A program made the position numbers and the translations under genes. A DNA stretch of 64,000 bases from Oceanospirillum sediminis. Its GTDB lineage: Bacteria; Pseudomonadota; Gammaproteobacteria; Pseudomonadales; Halomonadaceae. Below, piece after piece: positions 1 to 10,612 of this stretch (its first letter is position 1; each line of letters opens with the position of its first letter). The notes beneath the pieces are model-generated. The model worked only from the letters and a program-made list of their open reading frames with translations. It was not told where the DNA came from and ran no database searches. The stretch is taken from the NCBI RefSeq assembly GCF_014164585.1, contig NZ_JACJFM010000016.1, positions 39,351 to 103,350 of the forward strand, written 5' to 3'.

Positions 1-1476
1 GAGCTGAATTATCAGAACTTTGGGGCTTTTGTTCGTGCTAAGTACTGGTATGACGCTGAGCTGAATGATGGCCGCCGCGAGCATGGTCATCTGGGCAATA
101 ACTACCAGTCAGGGGCTAAGCTGAACGATTCTGGTTTCAGTGACTATGCCAAATTTTCTGGCTTCGAATTAATGGATGCCTTTGTCTATGGTTCCTTTGA
201 ACTGGGTGACAAACCTCTGGATCTGCGTTTAGGTAAGCAGGTTGTAAGCTGGGGTGAAAGTACCTTTATTCAGGGTGGTGTTAACTCTATTAACCCGGTT
301 GATGTATCCGCTTTCCGTCGTCCGGGCGCTGAAGTTAAAGAAGGCCTGTTACCGGTTAATATGCTGTACGGAAATTTGGGCGTAACCGATAACCTGAGTA
401 TGGAAGGTTTTTATCAGCTTGACTGGGCTAAAACCGAAATTGATGGTTGTGGTACTTATTTCTCAACCGCTGACTTCGCTGCAGACGGCTGTAATGGTGT
501 GACCTTTGCCTCTAGTATGCCGGATGAAATGAACCTGCTGGTGCCAGGTGCGAAACTGTCCCGTAAAGCGGATGATGAAGCACAGGATGATGGTCAGTTT
601 GGTCTGGCATTCCGCTATTACGCTGAACAGGTTGATACCGAGTTTGGCGCTTACTATCTGAACTACCACAGTCGCTCGCCTTATATTAATGGTTTCCGTT
701 CCAGCACAGGTCCTAACTCTCTGGCTCTGGCCCAGACACCAGATCTGGACTTCGATGGTTCATACCAGATTGCATTCCCGGAAGATATTCAGGTCTTTGG
801 TCTGAGTGCCGCAACTAATGTTGGTTCATGGGCTGTATCCGGTGAAATCAGCTACCGTCCTGATATGCCGATTCAGATTAATGGTAATGACCTGCTGTTC
901 AGTCTGTTGTCTGACGGTATGACGGGTATGGGGGCTGCTGATGACCTGCTGCCGACTACGGCGCCAGGGTCTGCTGTTAAAGGCTATGACAAATATGATG
1001 TGGTTCAGCTGCAAAGTACCGGTGTGAAATTTTTTGATCAGGTGCTGGGTGCCAGTCGTCTGAGCCTGGTCAGTGAAGTAGGTTTCATCTTCATCAATGA
1101 CTTTGATAATGCAGAAAAAGGTGGTCACCGTTACGGCCGTAACTCTGTATTCGGTACGGCGGCACCGGGTGTTGGCGATGGTTTCGTAACTGATTTCTCC
1201 TGGGGTTACCGTATGCGCGCCAACCTGAGATACAGTGATGTATTTGCCGGTGTGAACCTGACACCTTCTATTGCCTGGTCTCATGATGTTAAAGGTTATT
1301 CTCCTGCACCTGCTCAGCAGTTTAACGAAGGACGCAGAGCTGTCAGCCTGGGGCTGAAAGCAGACTACATGGATACTTATACTGCCAGTATCTCTTACAC
1401 CAGCTACTTTGGTGGTGACTTTAATGAGCTGAAAGATCGTGACTTTATGGCACTGAATCTGGGCGTATCTTTCTGA
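1..1476 (+). CDS. DUF1302 family outer-membrane protein (5' partial)
   Basis: The frame is open from base 1, so the signal peptide and true start lie outside the window; 491 residues are visible. The sequence is rich in short alternating aromatic/glycine strands and ends in Gly-Val-Ser-Phe, a C-terminal Phe typical of beta-barrel outer-membrane proteins. Features recalled from the DUF1302 family are the early 'GKQVVSWGES' stretch, the 'NPVDVSAFRRPG' segment and long barrel strands. The next gene, 22 bases downstream, encodes DUF1329, the standard partner of DUF1302, so the two are probably co-transcribed. Family members occur beside ester, alcohol and hydrophobic-compound metabolism genes and RND/MMPL exporters. 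The specific substrate here is unknown. Confidence 0.9.
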   Translation, partial: ELNYQNFGAFVRAKYWYDAELNDGRREHGHLGNNYQSGAKLNDSGFSDYAKFSGFELMDAFVYGSFELGDKPLDLRLGKQVVSWGESTFIQGGVNSINPVDVSAFRRPGAEVKEGLLPVNMLYGNLGVTDNLSMEGFYQLDWAKTEIDGCGTYFSTADFAADGCNGVTFASSMPDEMNLLVPGAKLSRKADDEAQDDGQFGLAFRYYAEQVDTEFGAYYLNYHSRSPYINGFRSSTGPNSLALAQTPDLDFDGSYQIAFPEDIQVFGLSAATNVGSWAVSGEISYRPDMPIQINGNDLLFSLLSDGMTGMGAADDLLPTTAPGSAVKGYDKYDVVQLQSTGVKFFDQVLGASRLSLVSEVGFIFINDFDNAEKGGHRYGRNSVFGTAAPGVGDGFVTDFSWGYRMRANLRYSDVFAGVNLTPSIAWSHDVKGYSPAPAQQFNEGRRAVSLGLKADYMDTYTASISYTSYFGGDFNELKDRDFMALNLGVSF

Positions 1477-1498
1477 GGCAGGTTTTGCAGAGGTTTAT

Positions 1499-2866
1499 AT
1501 GACAATGTTTAAAAAGAATAAAATTGTAAAAGCACTTTTTATGTCAGGTCTTTTGACTGCAGGCTCCATAGCAGGCACAGCTCTGGCAGCCGTCAGCGAA
1601 TCAGAAGCGGCTAAGCTGGGGCAGGAACTGACCTGGGTAGGTGCTGAGAAAGCAGCCAATGCAGATGGTTCTATCCCTGCCTGGGATGGTGGCATTAAAA
1701 ATCTGACAGAGGGAACAGATCCTTTTGCCGGTGAACAGCCTCTGTTCACGATTACGGCACAGAATATGGCTCAGTATAAAGACAAGCTGTCGGCGGGTCA
1801 GATCGCCCTGTTCGAAAAGTACCCTGATACTTATAAAATGCCGGTCTATCAGAGCCACCGTACGGCATACTTCCCACAGAAGGTCTATGATCTGGCGAAG
1901 AAAAACGCCATTCAGACTGAGCTGGCTGAAGGCGGTAATGGCTTAGTAAATTTTGATGAAACGATTCCTTTTGCTATTCCTCAGAACGGTCTGGAAGTGA
2001 TCTGGAATCATATTACCCGTTATCGCGGTGGTTCGGTTGAAAGAACGATGGCTGTTGCACCCGTGCACCAGAATGGTGATTTTACGACCTACCGGATTCA
2101 GGACAAGCTGGTATGGCCTCACTATCTGACCGACGGCTATAAAGAAGATAAAGACAGCAATATGCTGTTCTACTTCACCATGAAAGTTCTGGCACCAGCT
2201 CGTCTGACCGGTAACGTACTGTTAGTGCATGAAACCCTGAACCAGGTAAAAGAAGCCCGTAAGTCCTGGGTGTACAACGCAGGTCAGCGTCGTGTACGCC
2301 GTGCCCCTCAGGTTTCTTATGATGGTCCGGGCTTTGCGGCAGACGGTCAGCGTACCTCGGATAATTTTGATATGTTTAATGGTGCTCCGGATAAGTATGA
2401 CTGGAAGCTGATTGGCAAACAGGAAATGTATATTCCATACAATGCCTTTAAGCTGGCATCTAAGGACCTGACGTACAAAGATATCCTGATGCCAGGTCAC
2501 CTGAATCCTGAAAACACCCGTTATGAGCTGCACAGGGTCTGGGTTATCGAAGCGGATCTGAAAGACGGCGAGCGTCATATCTACGCTAAACGTCGTATGT
2601 ATATCGACGAAGATTCCTGGCAGGCTGCAGTCGTTGACCACTACGATGGTCGTGGTGAACTATGGCGTGTGGCTGAAGCACATAAAGTACAGTATAAGTC
2701 AGGTGACGCACCCTGGTATGCTATGGAGACTCTGCATGATCTGCAGTCTGGCCGTTACCTGACCACAGGTATGACCAACGAGGAATCCGTAGGACTGGAT
2801 TTTGGCATCAAAGCTAAGCACTCAGACTTTACCCCTGCTGCAATTCGCCGTGAGGGTAAGCGTTAA
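1499..2866 (+). CDS. DUF1329 family periplasmic protein
   Basis: This 455-residue protein has the usual length for DUF1329, a family with a LolB/LolA-like fold thought to handle hydrophobic cargo in the periplasm. The N-terminus is a clear signal peptide: Lys-rich, a hydrophobic core, and a likely cut after 'GTALA' near residue 30. A GAGG-like ribosome site lies about 8 bases before the ATG. It follows the DUF1302 gene closely and is followed by a strong terminator, so the pair forms the end of a transcription unit. The pairing suggests a lipid or hydrophobic-molecule transfer role at the outer membrane; this is inferred from context only. Confidence 0.9.
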   Translation: MTMFKKNKIVKALFMSGLLTAGSIAGTALAAVSESEAAKLGQELTWVGAEKAANADGSIPAWDGGIKNLTEGTDPFAGEQPLFTITAQNMAQYKDKLSAGQIALFEKYPDTYKMPVYQSHRTAYFPQKVYDLAKKNAIQTELAEGGNGLVNFDETIPFAIPQNGLEVIWNHITRYRGGSVERTMAVAPVHQNGDFTTYRIQDKLVWPHYLTDGYKEDKDSNMLFYFTMKVLAPARLTGNVLLVHETLNQVKEARKSWVYNAGQRRVRRAPQVSYDGPGFAADGQRTSDNFDMFNGAPDKYDWKLIGKQEMYIPYNAFKLASKDLTYKDILMPGHLNPENTRYELHRVWVIEADLKDGERHIYAKRRMYIDEDSWQAAVVDHYDGRGELWRVAEAHKVQYKSGDAPWYAMETLHDLQSGRYLTTGMTNEESVGLDFGIKAKHSDFTPAAIRREGKR

Positions 2867-2901
2867 TGCTTAACTGATTTCCCCTCTCTGCTCTGCCTTG
2901 A

Positions 2902-2926
2902 CCCCGGTTTTTAGCCGGGGTTTTTT
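2902..2926 (+). terminator. Rho-independent terminator after the DUF1302/DUF1329 unit
   Basis: A six-base-pair GC stem, CCCCGG paired with CCGGGG, closes a 7-base T-rich loop and is followed at once by six T residues. It lies 36 bases after the DUF1329 stop codon. Confidence 0.9.
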
Positions 2927-3128
2927 GTCTATCTGGTAAAGCCTCAATCCTGTCTGAAAGAAGGTTAATACGAATGGCGCAAGGGCGTCATTACTCAATG
3001 GTTGGTCTTAAGGATGCTCTTCTGCTGTGTCTCTCGTAGCCCGATGATCATCTGACTCAGCATTGAGAGCTATCTTGATAGTGATTTTTGTGAGCATATG
3101 CCGAAAAACGTTCAACCCTTTGCCGGGT

Positions 3129-4385
3129 CTACCGCTGACGCCGTTTATCAGCTCTTACTTTGCTGCCTTTATTCTGCCCCAGTGCCCTGGCACGCAGTGA
3201 TTTTTTTGAAGGTTTGCGTTTTCCTCTGTCAGCTTCTTCCTGTGCCATGAAGTCAGGCTCAAAGCCTGCGAACCATTGCATAAGGAATTCTTCGCCGGTG
3301 AGTGTTTTTACCTCTTCAAACAGGTATTTTTCTTTATGAGAGACCAAAGATACAGCAACGCCGGTTTGCCCGGCACGGCCAGTACGGCCAATACGATGTA
3401 TATAGTCTTCGGCATTGTATGGCAGTTCAAAATTAATGACGTATTGCAGCTCTTTAATATCCAGGCCACGGGCTGCAACGTCGGTGGCCACAAGCGCCCG
3501 CACTTTACCGTTTTTAAACTCCTCTAATCCCCTATCACGGGCTCCCTGGGACTTATCACCGTGAACCGCGACAGCTTTGATGCCATCTTTGGCTAATTCT
3601 TTTACCAGTTCATCCACCGCTTGTTTGGTGCGGGTAAAAATCAGTACCTGTTGCCAATTATTTGAGCCAATCAGGTAGGCAAGCATCGCAGCCTTTCGCT
3701 GAGTATCCACTTCATAAAAGCGTTGTTCAATTTTTTCTGCCGTGGCGTTACGTTCGGCGACCTCAATCAGTTTGGGTGCATTTAAGATGGTTTTACTCAG
3801 GGCAAATACATCATCATTAAAGGTGGCAGAGAAAAATAAAGTCTGGTGAGTGTCAGGAAGGCGCTTCAGGATGCGATTAATATCCGTGATAAAACCCATG
3901 TCCAGCATCCTATCGGCTTCGTCGAGTACCAGGGTTTCAATGTGGCTTAAATCGATCAGTTCTTTGATGACCAGTTCAAGTAATCGCCCCGGGGTTGCTA
4001 CCAGTACATCACAACCCTTGTTGAGTGCTTCAATCTGAGGGTTAATGCTTGCACCGCCATAGGCAACTACGATGTTAAGCTCTGAATCCTGGCTGTATTT
4101 CAGGAAGCTTTTATATACTTGCTGTGCCAGCTCGCGTGTTGGTGTAAGCACTAATACACGTATGGCTTTTTCGCTATTCTGATTGAGTCGTGTCAGATCT
4201 CGATGAATCAAAGGTAATGCAAAGGCCGCTGTTTTACCGGTGCCAGTTTGTGCCCCGGCTAAAACATCATGGCCTGCCAGCACCTCTGGTATAGCTTTCA
4301 GCTGAATCGGTGTAGGTGTCTGATAGCCAAGGGATTCTAATACTGCCAATAAATCTGAATGCAAACTAAGAGATGCAAAACTCAT
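3129..4385 (-). CDS. rhlE: DEAD-box ATP-dependent RNA helicase, RhlE type
   Basis: A cytoplasmic RNA helicase of 418 residues that unwinds structured RNA. All core motifs are visible in order: a Q motif (TPIQ) near residue 25, Walker A 'AQTGTGKT' near 43, 'TPTREL', 'TPGR', the DEAD box near 155, SAT near 185, and 'HRIGRTGR' near 335. The tail is short, basic and Lys/Arg-rich, as in the RhlE group rather than the longer SrmB or DeaD proteins. It is transcribed alone, convergent to the DUF1329 unit. Ribosome assembly or cold-adapted RNA turnover is the usual role of the family. Confidence 0.88.
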   Translation of the reverse strand: MSFASLSLHSDLLAVLESLGYQTPTPIQLKAIPEVLAGHDVLAGAQTGTGKTAAFALPLIHRDLTRLNQNSEKAIRVLVLTPTRELAQQVYKSFLKYSQDSELNIVVAYGGASINPQIEALNKGCDVLVATPGRLLELVIKELIDLSHIETLVLDEADRMLDMGFITDINRILKRLPDTHQTLFFSATFNDDVFALSKTILNAPKLIEVAERNATAEKIEQRFYEVDTQRKAAMLAYLIGSNNWQQVLIFTRTKQAVDELVKELAKDGIKAVAVHGDKSQGARDRGLEEFKNGKVRALVATDVAARGLDIKELQYVINFELPYNAEDYIHRIGRTGRAGQTGVAVSLVSHKEKYLFEEVKTLTGEEFLMQWFAGFEPDFMAQEEADRGKRKPSKKSLRARALGQNKGSKVRADKRRQR

Positions 4386-4488
4386 AACCAGACACCTGAA
4401 AAAATTAAGATAGTGGATTGTAACACTGAACGCTTAAAAGTCTGATTGAGTCCCTGAAAACAGGGGTAAACCCTGCAGCCATTTCTTC

Positions 4489-4659
4489 CTATTTATGCTC
4501 TTTGGCTTTTTTATAGGCTTCCTGGCTGATGGCTACCGTTTCTGCTGTGTTGCCTGGCATACGTGGTGTTGCTTCGGGAGTTTCCATTTTTGTACCCGTT
4601 GAGTTTACTGCTTTGTATTGACTGGATTTAAACAATTGAGATGGGCTGGATATCCGCAT
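4489..4659 (-). CDS. Small hypothetical protein
   Basis: A 56-residue polar protein with no signal peptide or membrane segment. I chose the ATG at 4659 because an AGGAG ribosome site lies 8 bases upstream; a longer frame reaches 4713 but lacks such a site. The N-terminus is Ser/Lys-rich, the middle carries a Thr/Pro/Glu-rich stretch, and the end 'SQEAYKKAKEHK' looks like a short charged helix. It is about 100 bases upstream of the helicase on the same strand, so it may share its promoter. I do not recognise the family. Confidence 0.5.
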   Translation of the reverse strand: MRISSPSQLFKSSQYKAVNSTGTKMETPEATPRMPGNTAETVAISQEAYKKAKEHK

Positions 4660-4971
4660 AAAAAATACTCCTGAATGGTTAATGATATCTACCTTGTCAT
4701 ATTTGTCTGGCAAAAGCTAAGTCAATCGGGTTGATCGTTGGCCGTTTTCAATATAGTGGCAGAGATGGGGCCCTTGTCAGGTTCTGCTCTGTTTAAAGGG
4801 GAGCATTATATTGTATGTGTGGCTTAACAGAATTTGTCATAAGCAATAGTCATTAGATCAATATCATTTTTTTTTGTAACTTTATGTGATTAAATGCAAT
4901 AAATTAACATTAGAGCAAATAGATTAATCATATAACTCAATTTGTCAGCAGATATTCGAGTGATAGCAAGA

Positions 4972-5784
4972 ATGGTACAAAAACTCCGGATTACAATGCT
5001 TATGGGACTGGTAACTTTGTTAGCAGGATGCGAACAATCTTCAGATAGTGCGTCAGAGCAAACATCAAACATTAAAACGGAACTGCTTGCATATATCGGC
5101 ATCACTATGGCGAAACCGATGGCTGAAATTTTCGATATCATGGAGTCCCGTTATGATATTAAAGTCACTATGACACAAGGAGGATCTGAGGATCTTTATC
5201 AAAGCCTGAAGTCATCCAGGTTGGGCGATCTTTATATGCCCGGTTCTGCTTCATACCGGGAACGTCATAAGAAAGATGGGTTACTCGGTGCATACGAAGA
5301 TATCGGGTTTAACCAGGCATCGCTGATGGTGGTTAAAGGAAATCCCAAAAATGTCCGGGCTGATGTCAACGAGCTGCTACGTTCAGATCTGGATATTGTG
5401 GTGTGTAACCCTGATAGTGGCAGTATTGGTAAAGAAAGTAAGAAAATTCTTTCATCCGTTGGAATCTATGATCAGGTTTTCGAAAAATCTCAGTATTTGA
5501 CGACAGACTCACGCAACCTGAATAAAGCACTCCGTGTAGGCGATGCTGATGTCATTCTGAACTGGCGCGCTACTGCGTTTTTCCCGGAGAATCGCCCAAA
5601 TACAGAAATTCTTGATCTACCTGTAACAATGGCTAAACCTAAAAAACTGCAACTTAATCTGCTGACTTTTTCTGATAATCCGGAAGCCGCGAAAAAAGTG
5701 ATGGAGTTTGCCGCATCTGGTGAAGGTCAGGCTATTTTCCGTAAATATGGTTTCCTTGATGCCAAAGGCAACGCTGAGAAATAG
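4972..5784 (+). CDS. ModA-like solute-binding lipoprotein, probable sensory partner of the next kinase
   Basis: A 270-residue extracytoplasmic binding protein of the molybdate/sulfate (type 2 periplasmic) class. From the chosen ATG the sequence runs straight into a lipoprotein signal ending in the lipobox 'LLAGC'; an upstream TTG at 4942 would only add ten residues before that signal. The body has the family pattern: 'AYIGITMAKPMAEIF' near the start, 'GSEDLYQSL', and a C-terminal 'GQAIFRKYGF' as in ModA-type proteins. No ABC permease or ATPase is nearby. Instead a hybrid histidine kinase starts 6 bases after the stop, so I infer that this lipoprotein reports a ligand, perhaps an oxyanion, to the kinase. 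The ligand cannot be read from the sequence. Confidence 0.75.
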   Translation: MVQKLRITMLMGLVTLLAGCEQSSDSASEQTSNIKTELLAYIGITMAKPMAEIFDIMESRYDIKVTMTQGGSEDLYQSLKSSRLGDLYMPGSASYRERHKKDGLLGAYEDIGFNQASLMVVKGNPKNVRADVNELLRSDLDIVVCNPDSGSIGKESKKILSSVGIYDQVFEKSQYLTTDSRNLNKALRVGDADVILNWRATAFFPENRPNTEILDLPVTMAKPKKLQLNLLTFSDNPEAAKKVMEFAASGEGQAIFRKYGFLDAKGNAEK

Positions 5785-5790
5785 TGATAA

Positions 5791-8442
5791 ATGCAAAAAG
5801 ATCACCTGAACCAGAATAAGTTAAGTTTAGGCCTGATGAGGCGTAATCGAACTTTTGTTCTGATGAGTGTACAGATCGTATTATTTTTGGTTGGGTTTAT
5901 CTGGCTGATCGGTATTCATCTGTTTGTTCTTTATAAACTGTCAGCGCTTGAGGATACTTATTCCAATGAGCAATCAAGGATTATGCTGGCAGAACAGATT
6001 AATCAGAATCTGGCTCTTCTGGAGTCCAATCTTTATGAAATGGCGGTAACCCAAAGAGAAAAGAATATCAGCCGGATCTCAGCGGCTTCAGAAACATACA
6101 TTCAGGAAGTGCGGGACATTCTGAAAGTCCTTAATGGCGGCGGCACGTATTCCAGGCAAATTGACGTAAATCTTGAAAGCTCGGACAAAATAGTCAACTC
6201 CATTCACTACACGCGTACTGGTGAAAGCTCGCCGTATGTATTAGAGATTATTGACCTAACGCCTAAACTGGCAGAGATCGAAGAGAAGATACAGGTTCTG
6301 AAAGCCCTCTTAATCAAGAGAGATACGGCGCAGAAAAATGGCCTTCAGGATGAGTATTTATCCAGTTTGACAGAAGTTAAACGCTTTCTGAAAAAAGCCC
6401 CTCCTTTGTTCCGGAGAATGCAGGAAAATATTAATCGTATCTATGCAAAAAGCCTGATTCAATTTCAGGAAATCGAGCGTGATATTGAACAACGCAAACA
6501 CAGATACGATATCTTAGAAGCTGTCATTGCTATTGTGACTATTCTGCTGGTTGCTGTCATTGGTTTTGTTATTGCACGCAGGATCTTGAAAACAAATATT
6601 CAGCTGGAAAATGCCCTTGAACATGCCGAATTACTCAAGGATGTCGCTCAGGAAGCTGAAAGACGGAATGCGGTTATTAAATCTATTCTGGAGCTTTCGG
6701 TTGAAGAGCTGACGCTACCCCAGATTATGAATCAGGCGTTGGAACAAATTATCTCTGTTCCCTGGTTAAGCGTAGAGGCTCAAGGCAGTATTTTCCTGGC
6801 AGATGTTGAAAATAAAAACCTGATCTTAACTGCTGAATACAATCTGGCTTCAGAGTTACAGGTTTTATGTAAAAATGTCCCTTATGGTAAATGCCTGTGT
6901 GGACGAGTAGCGGCCAGCGGTGAGACCGTATTTGCTCCTCATATGGACCACAGACATGACATCACGTTCCAGGGTATTGCACCGCATGGCCATGTCTGCA
7001 TGCCGATTCGCACGGGTGACAATCTGTTGGGCGTATTAAATCTGTATATTGTAGATGGATGTGACCGTGATCAGATTAATGAAGAGTTTTTACAGCTTGT
7101 CTGTAACACTCTGGCCAGCATAATTGATCATAAAAGAGCTGAAGAGAAGTTACTTCTGGCGACTCAAAAAGCTGAGGAAGCAAATCAGGCAAAATCAGAG
7201 TTTTTATCGACCATGAGCCATGAAATTCGAACTCCGATGAATGGGGTGATTGGAATGACAGGGTTATTGATAGATACTCCGTTAAATGATCAGCAGCGTT
7301 ATTTTACAGAGACCATACGCTATTCCGGGGAAGCTCTGCTTACCATCATCAATGATATTCTTGATTTCTCCAAGATTGAGGCGAGTCACCTGACACTGGA
7401 AGAACATCCTTTTGATCTGAAACAGCTGATTGACAGCGTTCTTGAAATTCTTGCGCCTAAGGCACGTGAAAAAGGTATTGAATTAGGCCTGATTCTTTCC
7501 CTGAATTCTCACCAGGCCTATATCGGAGATTCAGGGCGTGTGCGTCAGATTCTGGTAAACCTTATCGGAAACGCGATCAAGTTCACGGATAAGGGTGGTG
7601 TGAGAGTTATTGTAGGGCGTTGTCTTCTGTCTGAAAAAGACGCTTTGAAGATCAGTATCATGGATACTGGCATAGGTATGGAGCCAGATGTGATTGATAC
7701 TCTGTTCCAGAGCTTTTCACAGGCAGATTCTTCTATATCGCGGCGTTATGGTGGCACGGGTCTTGGTTTAGCGATCAGTCGGCGTTTAGCGGAGGCAATG
7801 GGCGGTGAGATATCTGTTGAGAGTACTCCTGGAAAGGGATCAACCTTTACTGTGATTCTGCCTCTCCCGGTGTCAGAGCAGCCGATAGAAAGTCCGGGGC
7901 GCTCATCCGGGATACAGACACTTGAGCAGTCAGATGTTTCCCTGACACTATCAGAACCGGTGGACTCTGCAATTTCTTGTCATGCCTTGAAGGATGCTCC
8001 AGGGTTGATACCAGAGACATCAGATAAACATGAACAGTTCCAGGTGTCAGATCACCAGAGGTCTGTGAAAGAAACAGGAAAGCTCAGAATTCTGCTGGCA
8101 GAAGATAACCAGATAAATCAGCAGGTGGCTATTCACATTATAAAAACACTTGGACATCATGTGGATACTGTCTCTGATGGGCAGGAAGCTGTGGATGCGG
8201 CTGAAAACTATCAGTATGATTTAATTCTGATGGATATGCAGATGCCTGTCATGGACGGACTGGATGCAACCAGAAGGATTCGTCAGCGTGCTCCGGATCT
8301 TCCGATTATTGCACTGACAGCAAATACTCAGCAAAAGGATATTGATGCGTGTTTTGAATCAGGAATGAATGAATACCTGGCTAAACCATTCCGCAAGCAG
8401 GAACTTTCTGATGTGATAACCCGGCTTGTAAGCGAAACCTGA
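5791..8442 (+). CDS. Hybrid sensor histidine kinase with GAF and receiver domains
   Basis: An 883-residue inner-membrane sensor. TM1 is near 22-48, a coiled-coil-like extracytoplasmic domain follows, and TM2 is near 240-263. A GAF domain at about 300-447 carries a Cys-rich 'GKCLCGR' and a later 'HVCMP', which could bind a cofactor or redox-active metal. The HisKA phosphoacceptor is His477 in 'MSHEIRTP', the ATPase domain follows at about 575-690 (G boxes include '[10 protein letters not shown]'), and a C-terminal receiver has its phosphoacceptor Asp near 815. It starts 6 bases after the binding lipoprotein, so its extracytoplasmic domain probably docks that protein. No output regulator is adjacent, so the phosphorelay target is elsewhere. 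Confidence 0.88.
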   Translation: MQKDHLNQNKLSLGLMRRNRTFVLMSVQIVLFLVGFIWLIGIHLFVLYKLSALEDTYSNEQSRIMLAEQINQNLALLESNLYEMAVTQREKNISRISAASETYIQEVRDILKVLNGGGTYSRQIDVNLESSDKIVNSIHYTRTGESSPYVLEIIDLTPKLAEIEEKIQVLKALLIKRDTAQKNGLQDEYLSSLTEVKRFLKKAPPLFRRMQENINRIYAKSLIQFQEIERDIEQRKHRYDILEAVIAIVTILLVAVIGFVIARRILKTNIQLENALEHAELLKDVAQEAERRNAVIKSILELSVEELTLPQIMNQALEQIISVPWLSVEAQGSIFLADVENKNLILTAEYNLASELQVLCKNVPYGKCLCGRVAASGETVFAPHMDHRHDITFQGIAPHGHVCMPIRTGDNLLGVLNLYIVDGCDRDQINEEFLQLVCNTLASIIDHKRAEEKLLLATQKAEEANQAKSEFLSTMSHEIRTPMNGVIGMTGLLIDTPLNDQQRYFTETIRYSGEALLTIINDILDFSKIEASHLTLEEHPFDLKQLIDSVLEILAPKAREKGIELGLILSLNSHQAYIGDSGRVRQILVNLIGNAIKFTDKGGVRVIVGRCLLSEKDALKISIMDTGIGMEPDVIDTLFQSFSQADSSISRRYGGTGLGLAISRRLAEAMGGEISVESTPGKGSTFTVILPLPVSEQPIESPGRSSGIQTLEQSDVSLTLSEPVDSAISCHALKDAPGLIPETSDKHEQFQVSDHQRSVKETGKLRILLAEDNQINQQVAIHIIKTLGHHVDTVSDGQEAVDAAENYQYDLILMDMQMPVMDGLDATRRIRQRAPDLPIIALTANTQQKDIDACFESGMNEYLAKPFRKQELSDVITRLVSET

Positions 8443-8673
8443 TTGCAGATCCGGGTATCAGTGAAGTCTTATTGATGTATCAGGCGCTAACTACACAGAG
8501 ATGGGTCGTAGTATTTGTTTCAGAGTATGAATATCAATTCAATATGGTATCCAGGGACAAGAGTTAAGTCCTGTCAGTCATTGCTTTAATGGTTGTTTTC
8601 TAAAATAATGCAGGTTTTCTTTTTGCATTCGCAAAATACCTGCTTTAGTCATTATTTTTGCAAGAGGCTGGCT

Positions 8674-9258
8674 ATGCCATTTATTCGTATCTTGTCTGTG
8701 ATCCTGCTATGTGCAACGATTAACGCCTGTTCAACTCGCGAAGCCACCGAGCAATTTCGTGGTTCTACCAGTCAACGCTTGCTGACCTACAGTATTAATA
8801 ATCTGATGGCTCAGTTGCCCGAAGAAGATTTTAAACCTTTCGCGGGGCAGCCAGTTTACGTGAGAAGTCATTTCATTGAAGCTTCACAAACACTTAATTA
8901 CACAACACAGCGTTTATACCTGGAGCTGACCAGTCGTTTGCACTTGAATTTAGTTGATTCTCCGGAAAAAGCCCGTTACGAGCTGGATTTTTTCTTTACT
9001 TCTCTGGGAACCGATAATGACGTTTTTGGCTTGACCATTCCTGTCTTCTGGGTTGGCGGTGAGCAGCCATCACTGGATATTCTTGCTGTGCGTATGTACC
9101 ACGGTGTAAGTGAGATGTATTACTACTCTAAAGATAAAAAGACCGGAATAGTGACGCCTTATTCCCGTATTCTCAACAGAACAAGAACTGATCGTTTTGC
9201 GACGCCTTTCTTTAGTTTTCCTGTTGATGATCTGGATGAAAAGTCACTGCTGGACTAA
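8674..9258 (+). CDS. Putative lipoprotein of unknown function
   Basis: A 194-residue protein beginning with a lipoprotein signal whose lipobox ends 'INAC' near residue 19. I chose the ATG at 8674, which has an AGAGG site 6-7 bases upstream; an upstream TTG at 8593 would place 27 odd residues before the signal. The mature part is mixed alpha/beta with a 'YELDFFFTSLGTDNDVFG' region and 'GLTIPVFW'. I recognise no named family. It stands alone between the kinase and the convergent barrel gene; an outer-membrane location is likely but not shown. Confidence 0.65.
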   Translation: MPFIRILSVILLCATINACSTREATEQFRGSTSQRLLTYSINNLMAQLPEEDFKPFAGQPVYVRSHFIEASQTLNYTTQRLYLELTSRLHLNLVDSPEKARYELDFFFTSLGTDNDVFGLTIPVFWVGGEQPSLDILAVRMYHGVSEMYYYSKDKKTGIVTPYSRILNRTRTDRFATPFFSFPVDDLDEKSLLD

Positions 9259-9382
9259 CAATATATTCAACCGGGTGGAATGTGATTCTGGCAACAGCCA
9301 TTTCCCCCGGTATTCAGATTGTTACGTTATGCTTTCATCATGCGGGCTGTTTAACCATTTAAGCGATCTTTTATCTGAATTG

Positions 9383-10612
9383 TCAGAAATAATACCGAAC
9401 TCCTATCTGACTTAATCTTTCCACCTGATCTTTTGTTATGCCCTGATACCATCGGGCAGGGCGATGGCTGTCCAGCCAGCTGAACTCACCCAGCATAAAC
9501 CATTGCCGTGCCAGCTGATATCGGTAGGACAAGGTCAGTGCTTTACCGTATTCGTTGTTGTTATCCTGAGGGGTGTTATCCCGGTCTGTAACAGAAAACT
9601 CTTCCAGCCGGGCATTCAGGCGTTGTTTGCCAGATTTCCAGCCTAAAGAAAGATAGGCACTTTGAAAACGGTTATTAACCACGTCAACTCGCTGTGGCGA
9701 TTGCATCAGAGTATCACCGGACATTATTTGTCCCTGCAGGCTCCAGTTCCGGTCTACTGGCCAGTTAATCCCGGCAAATAAAAACCTGGTATGCCAGCCA
9801 TACTGCCCATTCGTTAAGCTGTAAGGATCAGTATTACTGTCATAGTAGCCCAGCTGTATCTGCTTACGACGTTCCAGGCTGAGTTCAAGGCTGACCATAT
9901 AACCTGGCTTTCCATCTTCTTCATGGAATGGATCAGAGTCTCTGGCCTGGTCAATCAGGGCGTTATCCAGAGCCGGGAAATGGGGAATCTCTAACTTCTC
10001 ACCTAATACGGTTTGTCGGCTGCTTTGCGTCCAGCCATGCCAGGATAATATGGCACCTGCCGTGTCATTATTGAAAAACACGGTGCCATTTAATTTCAGA
10101 TCGTAGCTTTTGTCCCGGAACTTACCCAGCCACTCGGCAGTATATTCCAGACCTGTGGCTCGCAATTCCTCACCAATCCAGCTGTTCATTGTGGACGGCG
10201 TCAAAGTATTAGCGGTTGACCAGGCCCGTGCACGGTTCTCCAGAGATATCGCTGGATAAAAAAGCCCGACTTTCAGCCCCTGACGAAAACCTGTGTCATC
10301 GGGAAGTCCACGGTATCTGAAATAAAGTTCCGTCAGACCCAATTGGCTTTTATCTTCATCGCTAAAGCCATTCAGAACGCCAATCAGATTGACCTGATCG
10401 GTTAATGACAGATCGGAGATCAGAGCGGCCTGGCCTAATGAAAACTTTGTACCCGGCGAGTGTTGTAGTTTGCCTTGCCCGCCACTGACATAGCTGTCCA
10501 GACCATGACTGTGACCCAATCGCAAATCGATCAGGCCGTTTAAATCAGCTTCCAGCGCCTGACTGTTGAAAGACACCATGCTCAGAGTTAGCAATACTGA
10601 AGACTTACGCAT
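9383..10612 (-). CDS. Outer-membrane beta-barrel protein
   Basis: A 409-residue protein with a short signal peptide (cut near 'SQA') and alternating barrel strands throughout, ending in Tyr-Tyr-Phe, the aromatic end recognised by the BAM machinery. It overlaps the end of the GGDEF/EAL gene by 8 bases and is the last gene of a three-gene operon with a cupredoxin-like protein. A TonB plug domain is not visible, so it is a porin-like channel or adhesin rather than a TonB receptor. Its cargo is unknown. Confidence 0.75.
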   Translation of the reverse strand: MRKSSVLLTLSMVSFNSQALEADLNGLIDLRLGHSHGLDSYVSGGQGKLQHSPGTKFSLGQAALISDLSLTDQVNLIGVLNGFSDEDKSQLGLTELYFRYRGLPDDTGFRQGLKVGLFYPAISLENRARAWSTANTLTPSTMNSWIGEELRATGLEYTAEWLGKFRDKSYDLKLNGTVFFNNDTAGAILSWHGWTQSSRQTVLGEKLEIPHFPALDNALIDQARDSDPFHEEDGKPGYMVSLELSLERRKQIQLGYYDSNTDPYSLTNGQYGWHTRFLFAGINWPVDRNWSLQGQIMSGDTLMQSPQRVDVVNNRFQSAYLSLGWKSGKQRLNARLEEFSVTDRDNTPQDNNNEYGKALTLSYRYQLARQWFMLGEFSWLDSHRPARWYQGITKDQVERLSQIGVRYYF

